From contig NZ_SPEY01000002.1 of the NCBI RefSeq assembly GCF_009360615.1, forward strand, positions 1-41,960: a stretch of 41,960 nt of DNA, given 5' to 3'. The stretch is from Comamonas sp. GTDB taxonomy: Bacteria > Pseudomonadota > Gammaproteobacteria > Burkholderiales > Burkholderiaceae_C. The notes below the pieces were generated by a model. It had not been told where the DNA came from and made no database searches. It worked only from the letters and a program-made list of their open reading frames with translations. Shown here one piece after another: positions 18,162 to 26,700 of this stretch. The translations under genes were made by a program, and so were the position numbers. Every line of letters starts with the position of its first letter. Position 1 is the first letter of the stretch.

Positions 18162-19619
18162 ATGACAGTGAAACTGATCAATGGCTATGAAGTCGTCATC
18201 GGCTTCGAGACCCACGCGCAACTGGCCACCCGCAGCAAGATTTTCAGCCGCGCCAGCACCGCCTTCGGTGCCGAGCCCAACACCCAGGCCAGCGCCGTGG
18301 ATCTGGCTCTGCCCGGCACGCTGCCGGTGATGAACAAGAAGGCCGTGGAATGCGCGATCAAGCTCGGCCTGTCCCTGGGCTCGACGATTGCACCGCGCTC
18401 CATTTTCGCGCGCAAGAACTACTTCTACCCCGACTTGCCCAAGGGCTACCAGATCTCCCAGTTCGAGATCCCCGTGGTGCAGGGCGGTGAAGTCAGCTTC
18501 TATCTGGAAGAAGGCAAGAACAACGTCCTCAAGACCGTGCGCCTGGTGCGCGCCCACCTTGAGGAAGACGCCGGCAAGTCCGTGCACGACGAGTTCATCG
18601 GCCAGTCCGGCATCGACCTGAACCGCGCCGGCACGCCGCTGCTGGAAATCGTGACCGAACCGGATATCCGCTCCACTGCCGAAGCCGTGGCCTACGCCAA
18701 GGAGCTGCACAAGATCGTCACCTGGATCGGCATCTGCGACGGCAACATGCAGGAGGGCTCGTTCCGCTGCGACGCCAACGTGTCCGTGCGCAAGCCCGGC
18801 CAGCCGCTGGGCACACGCCGCGAGATCAAGAACCTGAACTCGTTCCGCAACATGCAGATCGCCATCGATTACGAAATCCTCTGGCAGATCGAGCAGCTCG
18901 AGGACGGCCACAAGATCCAGCAGGCCACCGTGCTGTTCAACCCCGACACGGGCGAGACCCGCGCCATGCGCACCAAGGAAGACGCAGCCGACTACCGCTA
19001 CTTCCCCGATCCCGACCTGCCTCCTCTGGTCGTGGCGCCTGAATGGGTGGAGAAGGTCAGGGCCGAGATGCCCGAGCTGCCACGCGCCATGGCCGCGCGC
19101 TTTGTCGAGCAATACGGCCTGCCCGAGTACGACGCCACCACGCTGACGCAAAGCCAGGCCATGGCCTCCTACTTCGAAGCCGCCGCCAAGGCCTGCGGCC
19201 AGCCCAAGCTGGCCTCCAACTGGGTCATGGGCGAGATCTCGCGCCGCCTGAACATGGAAGAGATCGGCATGGACCAGGTCAAGGTCAGCGCCGAACAGCT
19301 GGGCACCCTGATCGCCCGCATCCACGGCAACGTCATCAGCAACAACTCGGCCAAGCAGGTGTTCGAAGCTCTGTGGACCGGCGAAGGCCAGGACGTGGAT
19401 GCCGTGATCGATGCCAAGGATCTCAAGCAGTCCAACGACACCGGCGCACTGGAGGCCATCGTCAACGAAGTGATCGCAGCCAACCCCGCCAATGTCGAGC
19501 AATACCGCGCCGGCAAGGACAAGGCCTTCAACGCCCTGGTCGGCCAGGTCATGAAGGCTTCCAAGGGCAAGGCCAATCCCGGCCAGGTCAACGAGCTGCT
19601 CAAGGCCAAGCTGGCCTAA
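18162..19619 (+). CDS. gatB: Aspartyl/glutamyl-tRNA amidotransferase subunit B
   Basis: A 485-residue subunit with the kinase and transfer active site that activates the misacylated tRNA carboxylate and adds ammonia. It starts with [14 protein letters not shown] (the metal/ATP site region) and has [17 protein letters not shown] at about 86-102 and HLEEDAGKS, then the YqeY-like helical C-terminal domain (about 340-485) that binds tRNA, ending in [21 protein letters not shown] lies upstream of the ATG. A strong terminator follows at 19649. Confidence 0.97.
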   Translation: MTVKLINGYEVVIGFETHAQLATRSKIFSRASTAFGAEPNTQASAVDLALPGTLPVMNKKAVECAIKLGLSLGSTIAPRSIFARKNYFYPDLPKGYQISQFEIPVVQGGEVSFYLEEGKNNVLKTVRLVRAHLEEDAGKSVHDEFIGQSGIDLNRAGTPLLEIVTEPDIRSTAEAVAYAKELHKIVTWIGICDGNMQEGSFRCDANVSVRKPGQPLGTRREIKNLNSFRNMQIAIDYEILWQIEQLEDGHKIQQATVLFNPDTGETRAMRTKEDAADYRYFPDPDLPPLVVAPEWVEKVRAEMPELPRAMAARFVEQYGLPEYDATTLTQSQAMASYFEAAAKACGQPKLASNWVMGEISRRLNMEEIGMDQVKVSAEQLGTLIARIHGNVISNNSAKQVFEALWTGEGQDVDAVIDAKDLKQSNDTGALEAIVNEVIAANPANVEQYRAGKDKAFNALVGQVMKASKGKANPGQVNELLKAKLA

Positions 19620-19648
19620 GCTCTCGACTCGGGCACCCGCCACTGTTC

Positions 19649-19686
19649 AAGGCCGCAGGCAGCATATGCCTGCGGCCTTGTTGCTT
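19649..19686 (+). terminator. Terminator of the gatCAB operon
   Basis: AAGGCCGCAGGCA and TGCCTGCGGCCTT form a stem of about 13 pairs around a short loop, followed by GTTGCTT. It lies 30 bases after the gatB stop. Confidence 0.8.
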
Positions 19687-19915
19687 GTCATTGTTCGCCA
19701 GCGACCGAAGACGAGTCTCGGCCCGCTCTCTGAAAACCAAGCAGGCATGCGGTCAGAACGAAACACGGGCCAAACAAGCCCCAGGCGCACGCAACACCAG
19801 CGCCACCCGCAATCAATTCCTCAAACCGGCGCTTACATAAAGCCGAGGTAAAGCGCACACCAAACCCACACAAATCTGCGCACAATCCGGCGCAGGCCCC
19901 ATATCTTTGCGCTCC
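19687..19915. other. Gap before the alpha/beta hydrolase: no gene seen
   Basis: About 230 bases without a convincing gene, repeat or strong promoter. Short frames cross it but have no ribosome sites and no recognisable sequence. Confidence 0.4.
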
Positions 19916-20731
19916 ATGTTCTCCAAGCTGATCAAGCCCCTGCTCTGGCTGCTGGCCCTGTGCCTGGCGGCCTACATCTGTATCTGCAGCTACATGTTTG
20001 CGCAGCAGCGCCAGATGATTTTTCCGGGGGCCAGCACGCAGGTGGCAGCCGAGAGCACCAATTTTTCGCTGCAGCGCTCCGATGCGCTGCTGCGGGGCTG
20101 GCAGATGCACCCGGCGGACGGCCGCAAGGCGCGCAATGCGGTGATCTACTTCGGCGGCAATGCCGAGAACATTGCCCACCGGCGCCAGCAACTGGCGCGC
20201 AGCCTGCCGCACAGTGATATCTACATGCTGGCCTACCGAGGCTATGGCGCCAGCGAGGGCGAGCCGACCCAGGAGCTGATGGAACTCGATGCCGCAGCCC
20301 TGTTCGACGAGGTCAGGCGCCGGCATCCCCAGCTGCCCATTACCGTGATCGGCCGCAGCCTGGGCACAGGCGTGGCGGCCGCCGTGGCCGATCTGCGCGA
20401 GCCGGACCAGCTGGTGCTGGTCACGCCCTTCGACAGCATTCTGAACACGGTGCGCGGCATGTATGGCTGGCTGCCGGTGGAGCTTCTGCTGCGCGACCCC
20501 TTCGACTCTGCCGCACATCTGCGCCATTACCGCGGCCCGATACTGGTGCTGCGCGCGGGCCGCGATCAGGTGGTGCGACCCGAGCGCACCGATGCCCTCC
20601 TCCACAGCCTCCAGGACAAGGCGGTACAGGTGCAGGCATTTGCCCAGGCGAACCATTCGACCATCTTCCGCGCCAACGGCTTCTGGACGGCCATAGAGCA
20701 GTTTGTGGACGGACATCAAAAAGCGGCCTGA
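19916..20731 (+). CDS. Alpha/beta hydrolase with N-terminal membrane anchor
   Basis: A 271-residue serine hydrolase of the BEM46/ABHD13-like group. An uncleaved N-terminal helix (about 5-28, KPLLWLLALCLAAYICICSYMF) anchors it in the inner membrane. The catalytic triad is S148 in GRSLGTG, D217 in RAGRDQVV and H247 in QANHSTI, and the oxyanion region is YFGGNAENI (79-87). The substrate is unknown; relatives hydrolyse small esters or lipids. I use the ATG at 19916; a TTG three codons upstream is the alternative. It converges on serA through a bidirectional terminator. Confidence 0.85.
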   Translation: MFSKLIKPLLWLLALCLAAYICICSYMFAQQRQMIFPGASTQVAAESTNFSLQRSDALLRGWQMHPADGRKARNAVIYFGGNAENIAHRRQQLARSLPHSDIYMLAYRGYGASEGEPTQELMELDAAALFDEVRRRHPQLPITVIGRSLGTGVAAAVADLREPDQLVLVTPFDSILNTVRGMYGWLPVELLLRDPFDSAAHLRHYRGPILVLRAGRDQVVRPERTDALLHSLQDKAVQVQAFAQANHSTIFRANGFWTAIEQFVDGHQKAA

Positions 20732-20794
20732 GAGACCTCTTTCAGCCCTCCCAGAGCCGGGTCGGCGGCTGGTGGTGCAATGGGCAATCCATGC

Positions 20795-20820
20795 AAAAAG
20801 GAGACCGAGGTCTCCTTTTT
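20795..20820. terminator. Bidirectional terminator between the hydrolase gene and serA
   Basis: AAAAAGGAGACC-GA-GGTCTCCTTTTT is a perfect 12-base inverted repeat with A and T ends on both sides, so it can act as a terminator on both strands. It lies between two convergent genes. Confidence 0.85.
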
Positions 20821-20839
20821 GCGTTCAGCGGCCCGGGCC

Positions 20840-22069
20840 TCAGAACAGCACGCGGCAGCGGATGGTGCCCGCAATCTGCGCGAGCTTTTCCAGCGCCAGC
20901 GCCGAGGACCTGGCGTCGATATCGATCACCACGTAGCCCACTTTCTCATCGGTGCGCAGGTACTGGCCCGCGATATTGATGCCGTTGTCGGCAAACACCT
21001 GGTTGATGGCCGAGAGAATGCCGGGGCGGTTCTCGTGCACATGCAGGATGCGGTTGTTGCCCGGATGCTCGGGCAGTGCCACTTCGGGGAAGTTGACGGC
21101 CGAGGTGGTGGTGCCGTTGTCGCTGTACTTGACCAGCTTCTCCGCCACTTCCAGACCGATATTGGCCTGCGCTTCCATGGTGGAGCCGCCGATGTGCGGC
21201 GTGAGAATGACATTGTCCATGCCGCGCAGCGGCGACAGGAATTCGTCCTTGTTGCTCTTGGGCTCCTTGGGGAAGACGTCGATGGCGGCGCCCAGCAGCT
21301 TGCCGCTCCTGAGCGACTCGGCCAGGGCCTCGATATCGACCACCGTGCCGCGCGAGGCATTGATGAGAATGCTGCCGGGCTTCATGGCGGCAATCTGGGT
21401 CGCGCCCATCATGCCGTTCGTGGAGGCCAGCTCGGGCACATGCAGGGTGACGATGTCGGACTGGGCCAGCAGCTCGTTGAGACCGCTGCTTTGCTGGGCG
21501 TTGCCCAGCGGCAGCTTGGTCACCACATCGTGGAAGATGACCTTCATGCCCAGGCCTTCGGCCAGCACCGACAGTTGCGTGCCGATGGAGCCATAGCCGA
21601 CGATGCCCAGCGTCTTGCCACGGATCTCGAAGGAGTTCTCCGCGCTCTTCTTCCAGCCGCCACGGTGGGATACGGCATTCTTTTCAGGGATGCCGCGCAG
21701 CAGCAGAATGGCCTCGCCCAGCACCAGTTCGGCCACGGAGCGGGTGTTCGAGTAAGGTGCGTTGAAGACCACCACACCACGCTCGCGCGCTGCGTTGAGG
21801 TCCACCTGGTTGGTGCCGATGCAAAAGCAGCCCACGGCCACCAGCTTCTGCGCGGCGGCCAAAACCTCCTCGGTCAGCTGTGTGCGCGATCGGATGCCCA
21901 CAAAATGAACGTCGGCGATCTTGCGCTTGAGCTCCTCACCGTCCAGCGCACCGGTCAGCGCCTCCACATTGGTATAGCCCGCGTCATGCAGCACCTTGAG
22001 CGCTGAGGGGTGAATGCCCTCGAGCAGCAAAAACCTGATCTTCGATTTATCCAGCGACGTCTTGCCCAT
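20840..22069 (-). CDS. serA: D-3-phosphoglycerate dehydrogenase
   Basis: A 409-residue NAD-dependent enzyme for the first step of serine synthesis (3-phosphoglycerate to phosphohydroxypyruvate). The nucleotide fold has GIVGYGSIG (155-163). The catalytic residues R240, E269 and H292 fall at the same numbers as in the E. coli enzyme. A C-terminal ACT domain (about 335-409, HVHENRPGILSAINQVF) is the serine-binding feedback site. The ATG at 22069 has GAGG seven bases upstream and gives the E. coli length; an ATG at 22087 with GGAG upstream is a second option adding six residues. Confidence 0.96.
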   Translation of the reverse strand: MGKTSLDKSKIRFLLLEGIHPSALKVLHDAGYTNVEALTGALDGEELKRKIADVHFVGIRSRTQLTEEVLAAAQKLVAVGCFCIGTNQVDLNAARERGVVVFNAPYSNTRSVAELVLGEAILLLRGIPEKNAVSHRGGWKKSAENSFEIRGKTLGIVGYGSIGTQLSVLAEGLGMKVIFHDVVTKLPLGNAQQSSGLNELLAQSDIVTLHVPELASTNGMMGATQIAAMKPGSILINASRGTVVDIEALAESLRSGKLLGAAIDVFPKEPKSNKDEFLSPLRGMDNVILTPHIGGSTMEAQANIGLEVAEKLVKYSDNGTTTSAVNFPEVALPEHPGNNRILHVHENRPGILSAINQVFADNGINIAGQYLRTDEKVGYVVIDIDARSSALALEKLAQIAGTIRCRVLF

Positions 22070-22201
22070 GATCCAGCCTCGATCCATCAAAACTCCATTA
22101 CAGCGGTTTCGTAATTCCGTTACGGCATCTGGGTGCATCGCACCCCGGACCGCCAGCCGCCGGAAAACGGCATGACATCGGGTCACAGCATCTGTAACAA
22201 A

Positions 22202-22230
22202 TTAAGACTTTCCGATTCGCTTTCTACAAT
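22202..22230 (+). promoter_or_regulatory. Sigma-70-like promoter of the unknown membrane protein gene
   Basis: TTAAGA (22202-22207), a 17-base spacer and TACAAT (22225-22230) match the -35 and -10 pattern at 4/6 and 5/6. It lies 76 bases before the ATG at 22307, in the gap that is divergent from serA. Confidence 0.55.
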
Positions 22231-22306
22231 CGCGATCATTCACGCGCTTCAAATTTCATAGTTGCAAGCGCATACCAATCAAGCTTTTTCCAAGGATTTG
22301 CTGCCT

Positions 22307-23344
22307 ATGCTGACCCTCCTGCGCCGCGCAGAAGATTTGCTGATTCAAGTTCTGCGTCTTGTCCTGCTGGCTTTCTCCATCTTCGTACTGTTTGGCATGG
22401 GCCACTGGATCTGGGACCACTACAAGCCCAAGAAGCCCGATAGCGCCACGGCTGGCGCCGCGGCGCTGAACTGGAAGGATGCGCCCTACGACCTCAAGTA
22501 CATGGAAGAAGAGACCGGGCGCGACCTGAGCGGCCTCGGCAATGCCGTACCCATGGAAAAGCGCCTGGCCGACCCTGCACTGCGCCCCGACTTCCGCAAG
22601 GCCGACGGCCTGCTGCGCGGCTTCATCTACAGGGATGCGGCAGCGCGCAAGCGCGTGGAAGCGGAAAACAACAGCCAGGGCCTGGATCCTGTCCACCCCC
22701 TGCTCAAGGGCGATGCCCTGCCCTCGGCCGACGATGTCAACCGCCAGATCAAGATGCGCGAGGCACGTGAGAACTCCTGCTGTGACAAGGAGGCCGCCGA
22801 CGCGGCCGCTGCCGAGGTGGACGCCGCCTGGACAGCTCGCCGCATCTCGCTGACCCGCGAGGACCGGATGGCGCGTGCCGCGGCAGACGCGGCAGCCGAT
22901 GCCGCGATGGCGGCTGCCGCCGAGGCTTCGGGCGAAGATGCCATGCGGATGGATCCGGTGAACCTGGCTTCCGAAATCAACGACCGTGCCCAGGCGGCCG
23001 AAACGGAGCATGGCGAGGGATCTTATGCGGCCTACCTCAAGGGACTGCCTGCGGCGCTGGAGAAGGTGCTGGGCAACGAAAGTCTGGCCAAGAAGCTGCA
23101 ACAGCAATCCGCCCCGCAGATCGTCAACACCTTGCTGACCAACTACACGCTGTCCTTCGACCGCACGGCGGCCAAGCTGCGTGGCGACAACCCCGATGAG
23201 GAAAAGTGGGAGTTTCTGGGCATGGACACCGCCTTTGCCACGCTGCTGATCTCCTGCCTGGTGATGGTGATGATGGCGCTGGTGATGTTCCGCATGGAAC
23301 GCCATCTGCGCGGCATCGGCACGCAACCGGATCAAAAGTCCTGA
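22307..23344 (+). CDS. Unrecognised inner-membrane protein, Ala-rich
   Basis: A 345-residue protein I do not recognise. It has a membrane helix near the N-terminus (about 14-34, VLRLVLLAFSIFVLFGMGHWIW) and another near the C-terminus (about 306-326, DTAFATLLISCLVMVMMALVMF). The region between is hydrophilic, about 265 residues, helical and rich in Ala, Asp and Glu, with one Cys-Cys pair (NSCCDKE). If both ends are in the membrane, the middle forms one large domain, probably periplasmic by the positive-inside rule. AAGGA lies about ten bases before the ATG. It has its own promoter and terminator and is monocistronic. No function is proposed. Confidence 0.75.
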   Translation: MLTLLRRAEDLLIQVLRLVLLAFSIFVLFGMGHWIWDHYKPKKPDSATAGAAALNWKDAPYDLKYMEEETGRDLSGLGNAVPMEKRLADPALRPDFRKADGLLRGFIYRDAAARKRVEAENNSQGLDPVHPLLKGDALPSADDVNRQIKMREARENSCCDKEAADAAAAEVDAAWTARRISLTREDRMARAAADAAADAAMAAAAEASGEDAMRMDPVNLASEINDRAQAAETEHGEGSYAAYLKGLPAALEKVLGNESLAKKLQQQSAPQIVNTLLTNYTLSFDRTAAKLRGDNPDEEKWEFLGMDTAFATLLISCLVMVMMALVMFRMERHLRGIGTQPDQKS

Positions 23345-23385
23345 TCTCCCGGCTGCGGCACAGGAGCCGGAGCTTGCGCTATCGT

Positions 23386-23426
23386 TTCGGGCCCGCCTCT
23401 GCTGCGCAGACGGGCCCGTTTCTTTT
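23386..23426 (+). terminator. Terminator after the unknown membrane protein gene
   Basis: CGGGCCCG (23388-23395) and CGGGCCCG (23411-23418) pair around CCTCTGCTGCGCAGA, followed by TTTCTTTT. It ends 12 bases before the next ATG. Confidence 0.75.
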
Positions 23427-23437
23427 GAGAGATCACC

Positions 23438-24013
23438 ATGAGCACCACCCGTAGCACCACCGTCCCCGTTCACACGCAATTCATCGAGCGCATGTCGCCG
23501 CGTGCCTTTGTCCCCGAAGCGCTGAGCACCACCCAGATCGAGCAACTGGTGGAAGCCGCCCGCTGGGCGCCTTCGGCCAGCAACAGGCAACCCTGGCACT
23601 TTGCCTACGCCCTGCGCGGTGATGCAAACTGGCAGGCGTTCTCGCAGATTCCCAACGAAGCCAACCGCCGCTGGTGCCTGAATGGCGGCGCACTGATCGT
23701 GCTGCTGTCAGACAAGCAGGCCTCGGCCGCCAAGCACAGCTTCGATGCGGGCTGCGCCTGGGGCTATCTGGCACTGCAGGCCCATGCCATGGGCCTGGCA
23801 ACGCACGCCATGGGCGGCTTCTCGGCGGAAGAAGCCCGCAAGGTGCTGAATCTGCCGGAGCACCTGGTGCCCGAATGCGTGATTGCCGTCGGCCGCCGCG
23901 CCGATGCGGCCACCCTGCCCGACGACCTGCGCGAGCGCGAGCTGCCCTCGGGTCGCAAACCGCTGGCAGAAGTGCTGAGCGCCGGAGCCGTTCAAGCCGC
24001 TGCAACCACCTGA
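23438..24013 (+). CDS. Nitroreductase family FMN protein
   Basis: A 191-residue protein of the NADH/NAD(P)H-dependent, FMN-binding nitroreductase family. The FMN-site motif RWAPSASNRQPWHF is at about 43-56, followed by the SFDAGCAWGYLALQAHAMGLATHAMGGF segment where family members contact FMN phosphate (about 100-127), and VIAVGRR near the end. Dimeric and cytoplasmic in known members. The substrate is unknown; members reduce nitro compounds, quinones or enones. GAGAG lies just before the ATG. It is monocistronic, flanked by terminators on both sides. Confidence 0.88.
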   Translation: MSTTRSTTVPVHTQFIERMSPRAFVPEALSTTQIEQLVEAARWAPSASNRQPWHFAYALRGDANWQAFSQIPNEANRRWCLNGGALIVLLSDKQASAAKHSFDAGCAWGYLALQAHAMGLATHAMGGFSAEEARKVLNLPEHLVPECVIAVGRRADAATLPDDLRERELPSGRKPLAEVLSAGAVQAAATT

Positions 24014-24031
24014 AGCGGAGCCTATCCCGCC

Positions 24032-24065
24032 AAAGCTCCACCGCTCACCCTGTGGAGCTTTTTTT
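24032..24065 (+). terminator. Terminator after the nitroreductase gene
   Basis: AAAGCTCCAC and GTGGAGCTTT pair around a short loop and are followed by a run of T's. It lies 19 bases after the stop codon. Confidence 0.85.
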
Positions 24066-24084
24066 GACAGAATTGCCGCATTAA

Positions 24085-24128
24085 TCAATACAACATTGCG
24101 GGAGCAGCTATCAAATTTGCGCCCGTCG
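24085..24128. repeat. AT-rich intergenic repeat, family B, fragment
   Basis: TGCGGGAGCAGCTATCAAATTTGCGC shares the AGCAGCTATCA word with the family B copies at 1706 and 36917. Only half of the element is recognisable. Confidence 0.35.
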
Positions 24129-24137
24129 CCTGAGACT

Positions 24138-25268
24138 ATGTCCGTCCTGCAAACAATGTGGCAACGCCTGGGGCCCGTGGCCTCGCGCCCTTCATGGAAG
24201 GAGCTGGTTCGCGCCAGCATCGGTGCCGGCCTGGGACTGGCCCTGGCCGGTATCCTGGTGGGCCTGGTGGAGCATTTCTTTCCGCGCACGCTGTTTCTGT
24301 TCGCACCGCTGGGCGCCACCGCCGTCCTCGTGTTCGCCGTGCCCAGCAGCCCGTTGGCCCAGCCCTGGAACTGTGTGGTCGGCAACACCGTGCCAGCGCT
24401 CTACACCTTGCTGCTGCTGTGGGCATTTCCCATGCTGTCCCAGACCTCGCTGGCCGCGCTGGCCGTGGCGGGTGCCATCGCCCTGATGCTGCTGCTGCGC
24501 GCGCTGCACCCGCCGGGCGGCGCCGTGGCCTTGCTGACGGTGCTGGCTGCGGCCCAGATGGCGCCGCTGGGCTGGCATCTGCTGATTCCCATGGCCGTGC
24601 TCTCGGGCGTTCTTGCAGCCGTGGGCGTGCTCTATCACCGCGCCTGTGGCAGACCCTATCTGCACCAGCCGCCCCAGGCCGCCAAAACCCAGCGCCCCAC
24701 CACGCGACTGGCGCTGAGCGAGCAGGATCTGGAGCTACTGCTGCAGCGCTTTGATCAAAGCTACAACCTGACCCCTGAAGACCTGGGCGAGCTGCTGGCC
24801 GCCGCCGAGGAAGAAGCCATCAGACGCCGCCTGTCCAGCGTGAACTGCGGCACCGTCATGTCGTCCCGGCTGGTGACCGTGGGCCCCCAGACTCCGCTGG
24901 AAGAGGTCGCGGACCTGTTCCACCGTCATCTGGTCAAAAGTCTGCCGGTGGTCGATGCGCAGGGTGAGCTGATCGGCCGCGTGCTGCGTGCCGACCTGTT
25001 CGACTGGCTCTGGCAGGACCATCGCTCGCGCCAGCAACAGAATTTCTGGCAACGCCTGCGCAGCCGCCCGCCCAAGGTGCAGTCCGTGGCCGAGGAGCTG
25101 ATGCGCGCGCCCGAGATGAGCGTGCAGGAAGACACGCCCATGGGGGATCTGCTGCACGAGCTGGCATCGCACAGCGTGCAGTTCATTGCCGTGCTGCGTG
25201 GCAAGACCCTGGTCGGCGTCATCACGCGTTCCGACGTGATCCGCACCTTGCTCTCCATGAATCCATAG
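24138..25268 (+). CDS. HPP family membrane protein with CBS domain pair
   Basis: A 376-residue protein. The N-terminal half (about 20-185) is an HPP integral-membrane domain with four or five helices and the namesake motif in RALHPPGGAVALL (HPP at 124-126). The C-terminal half carries two CBS domains (about 240-300 and 325-375; MSSRLVTVGPQTPLEEVADLF and MSVQEDTPMGDLLHELASHS), which usually bind adenosine nucleotides and gate the attached domain. HPP proteins have been linked to nitrite transport in cyanobacteria and plants, but this does not establish the substrate here. I chose the ATG at 24138; a longer frame from 24096 would begin within the repeat fragment. Confidence 0.85.
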   Translation: MSVLQTMWQRLGPVASRPSWKELVRASIGAGLGLALAGILVGLVEHFFPRTLFLFAPLGATAVLVFAVPSSPLAQPWNCVVGNTVPALYTLLLLWAFPMLSQTSLAALAVAGAIALMLLLRALHPPGGAVALLTVLAAAQMAPLGWHLLIPMAVLSGVLAAVGVLYHRACGRPYLHQPPQAAKTQRPTTRLALSEQDLELLLQRFDQSYNLTPEDLGELLAAAEEEAIRRRLSSVNCGTVMSSRLVTVGPQTPLEEVADLFHRHLVKSLPVVDAQGELIGRVLRADLFDWLWQDHRSRQQQNFWQRLRSRPPKVQSVAEELMRAPEMSVQEDTPMGDLLHELASHSVQFIAVLRGKTLVGVITRSDVIRTLLSMNP

Positions 25269-25356
25269 CCCTGGGGCAAAGCCCTCTTGCCTGACCCGGC
25301 ATGCTGGATAAACTATGGGCAGTAGTGGTTTGATTGCCCGAAAAGGAGTTGCTGCC

Positions 25357-25575
25357 ATGGACGCCGTGTTCACCCCCAACCTCGACAAGCTGCGCAACAT
25401 CGTTCAAAGCTTTGGCGCCAATTCCTTTACCGCGACACAGGTGGCCACGGAGTATGAGGGCAGCGCTGCCAGCAGCGAAGTCACCAAGACCTTCGAGGAA
25501 CTGCTCGCCCACCACGCCATCCTGCTCGGCATCCAGCCGGTTCCCGGCCATCATGTGGTCTGGCGAGCGAACTGA
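25357..25575 (+). CDS. Small unknown protein, 72 residues
   Basis: I do not recognise this protein. It begins MDAVFTPNLDKLRNIVQSFG, has a predicted helix-turn-helix-like order (TATQVA, then VTKTFEELLAHHAI) and ends GHHVVWRAN, which could be a small winged-helix fold with a beta hairpin at the end. That reading is by eye only. AAGGAG eight bases before the ATG gives good support for translation and fixes the start at 25357 rather than 25315. A terminator follows, so it is likely a separate transcript. Confidence 0.65.
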   Translation: MDAVFTPNLDKLRNIVQSFGANSFTATQVATEYEGSAASSEVTKTFEELLAHHAILLGIQPVPGHHVVWRAN

Positions 25576-25599
25576 GCCGCTGACGCTCCGATCCAGGCA

Positions 25600-25626
25600 C
25601 GCCCACTTCGGTGGGTTTTTTCTTTT
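25600..25626 (+). terminator. Terminator after the 72-residue protein gene
   Basis: CCCAC-TTCG-GTGGG followed by a run of T's (25616 onward): a stable UUCG-type tetraloop hairpin. Confidence 0.85.
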
Positions 25627-25661
25627 CCGCCGCATGACGCCCTGGGCTAAAGTGCGGCGCC

Positions 25662-26015
25662 ATGTCGCTGATTCCTCTTTTCCTCTGGTTGCCGCTGTCC
25701 GTCGCGGCCTGCGTGCTGCCGGTACTGGCTGCGATGGGCTGGCTTTGGCGCACGGCCCTGCACGTTCCGGCCGACAGCCGTGACGGCCGTCCCGTGCGCC
25801 ACATGGCCGCCATCGGCAACGCAGGCCTGCTGCTGTGGCTGGTCTATGGACTGTTCAAAGCTTATGGGGCGCTGTGGCAGGCCGATGCACTGCTGATCAT
25901 GGCCCAGGCATCGCTGCTGGTGCAGATGCCGTTGATCATCGCCGCAGTGGCCTGGATTGCGGCCCTGCTGCTGGGCCGCGTCATGGCCATGCACAAGGGA
26001 GCGCACGAGGACTGA
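25662..26015 (+). CDS. Unknown small membrane protein, three helices
   Basis: A 117-residue hydrophobic protein with three likely membrane helices (about 5-30, 48-68 and 80-106). It has a short polar loop with DSRDGRPVRH after the first helix and a charged C-terminus, MHKGAHED. I recognise no family. No strong ribosome site precedes the ATG. It converges on the DUF4124-like gene with only 11 bases between the stops, and a hairpin spans both stop codons. Confidence 0.65.
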   Translation: MSLIPLFLWLPLSVAACVLPVLAAMGWLWRTALHVPADSRDGRPVRHMAAIGNAGLLLWLVYGLFKAYGALWQADALLIMAQASLLVQMPLIIAAVAWIAALLLGRVMAMHKGAHED

Positions 26016-26031
26016 GGACGCGAGCCTCAGT
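26011..26031. terminator. Hairpin spanning two convergent stop codons
   Basis: ACTGAGG-ACGCGAG-CCTCAGT is a perfect 7-base inverted repeat. The TGA of the plus-strand gene (26013-26015) and that of the minus-strand gene (26027-26029) are inside the arms. It lacks T runs, so it may stabilise mRNA ends rather than terminate. Confidence 0.5.
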
Positions 26032-26692
26032 GCGCGCGCGGTGCGGGCGCAGGGAGGTCTGCCCACAACCTGCGCAGCTGCTGCAGCTCGGTATCGAAGC
26101 GCTGGTTGATGCGCTGCTTTTCCTCTTCCTGCTGCCTGATGAAACGCTGCTGCTCGGCCTGGGACTCCGTGTTGTCGTCCAGCTGGCGGCGCAGATGGGC
26201 GGGGGCCTTCTTCGGATCGTTCTGATAGAACTCCAGCTCGGTATTGAGCTTGCGGCGACGCTCCTTGAGATCCGCATCCCTTTGCTGCGCCACGCCGATC
26301 ACATCGTTGACCTGGGCGATGGCCTCGGCTCTTGCGGCATCATGCACGCCCTGGTTCGGGAAACGCGCCAGCATCGCGCGCTCACGCGAGCGCTCCTCGC
26401 GCAAGCGCTGCTGCTCGGCCTGATCCTGGCGGCGCCTGGCCTCCAGCGCACTGCGCTCCTGCTCGGTCAGCGTAGGGCCCACGCGGCGCAGTTCGACCCC
26501 CGTGTTGCCGAGCACACGCTGCTCACGATCGGCGCAGGAGGCAATCGGCCTGTCGGCCGTGATGCGCCTCCCGCTGGCATCCGTGCAGGCATAGATACCG
26601 CCACCGGTGACCTGGGCATGAGCCGGCATGGCCCCAGCCCAGAGGGCAGCAATCACATACAAACTCAGTCTTGCATGCCGGGCCTGCTTCAT
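26027..26692 (-). CDS. Secreted DUF4124-like protein with long helical tail
   Basis: A 221-residue exported protein. A signal peptide (about 1-26, ending AMPAHA) is followed by a DUF4124-like motif at about 33-60 (IYACTDASGRRITADRPIASC), seen in many proteobacterial envelope proteins. The rest (about 75-215) is a charged, Gln/Arg/Glu-rich helical region, likely a coiled coil. Function unknown. It starts eight bases after the pyrE stop on the same strand, with AAGGA inside the pyrE stop region, so it is probably cotranscribed with pyrE. The longer frame to 26827 overlaps pyrE and lacks a signal peptide. Confidence 0.8.
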   Translation of the reverse strand: MKQARHARLSLYVIAALWAGAMPAHAQVTGGGIYACTDASGRRITADRPIASCADREQRVLGNTGVELRRVGPTLTEQERSALEARRRQDQAEQQRLREERSRERAMLARFPNQGVHDAARAEAIAQVNDVIGVAQQRDADLKERRRKLNTELEFYQNDPKKAPAHLRRQLDDNTESQAEQQRFIRQQEEEKQRINQRFDTELQQLRRLWADLPAPAPRAH

Positions 26693-26700
26693 TTGCGTGT

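Noticed and set aside
17952..19643. 563-codon minus-strand frame opposite gatB
   Set aside because: Shadow of gatB; the composition is that of an antisense frame and it has no recognisable domain.
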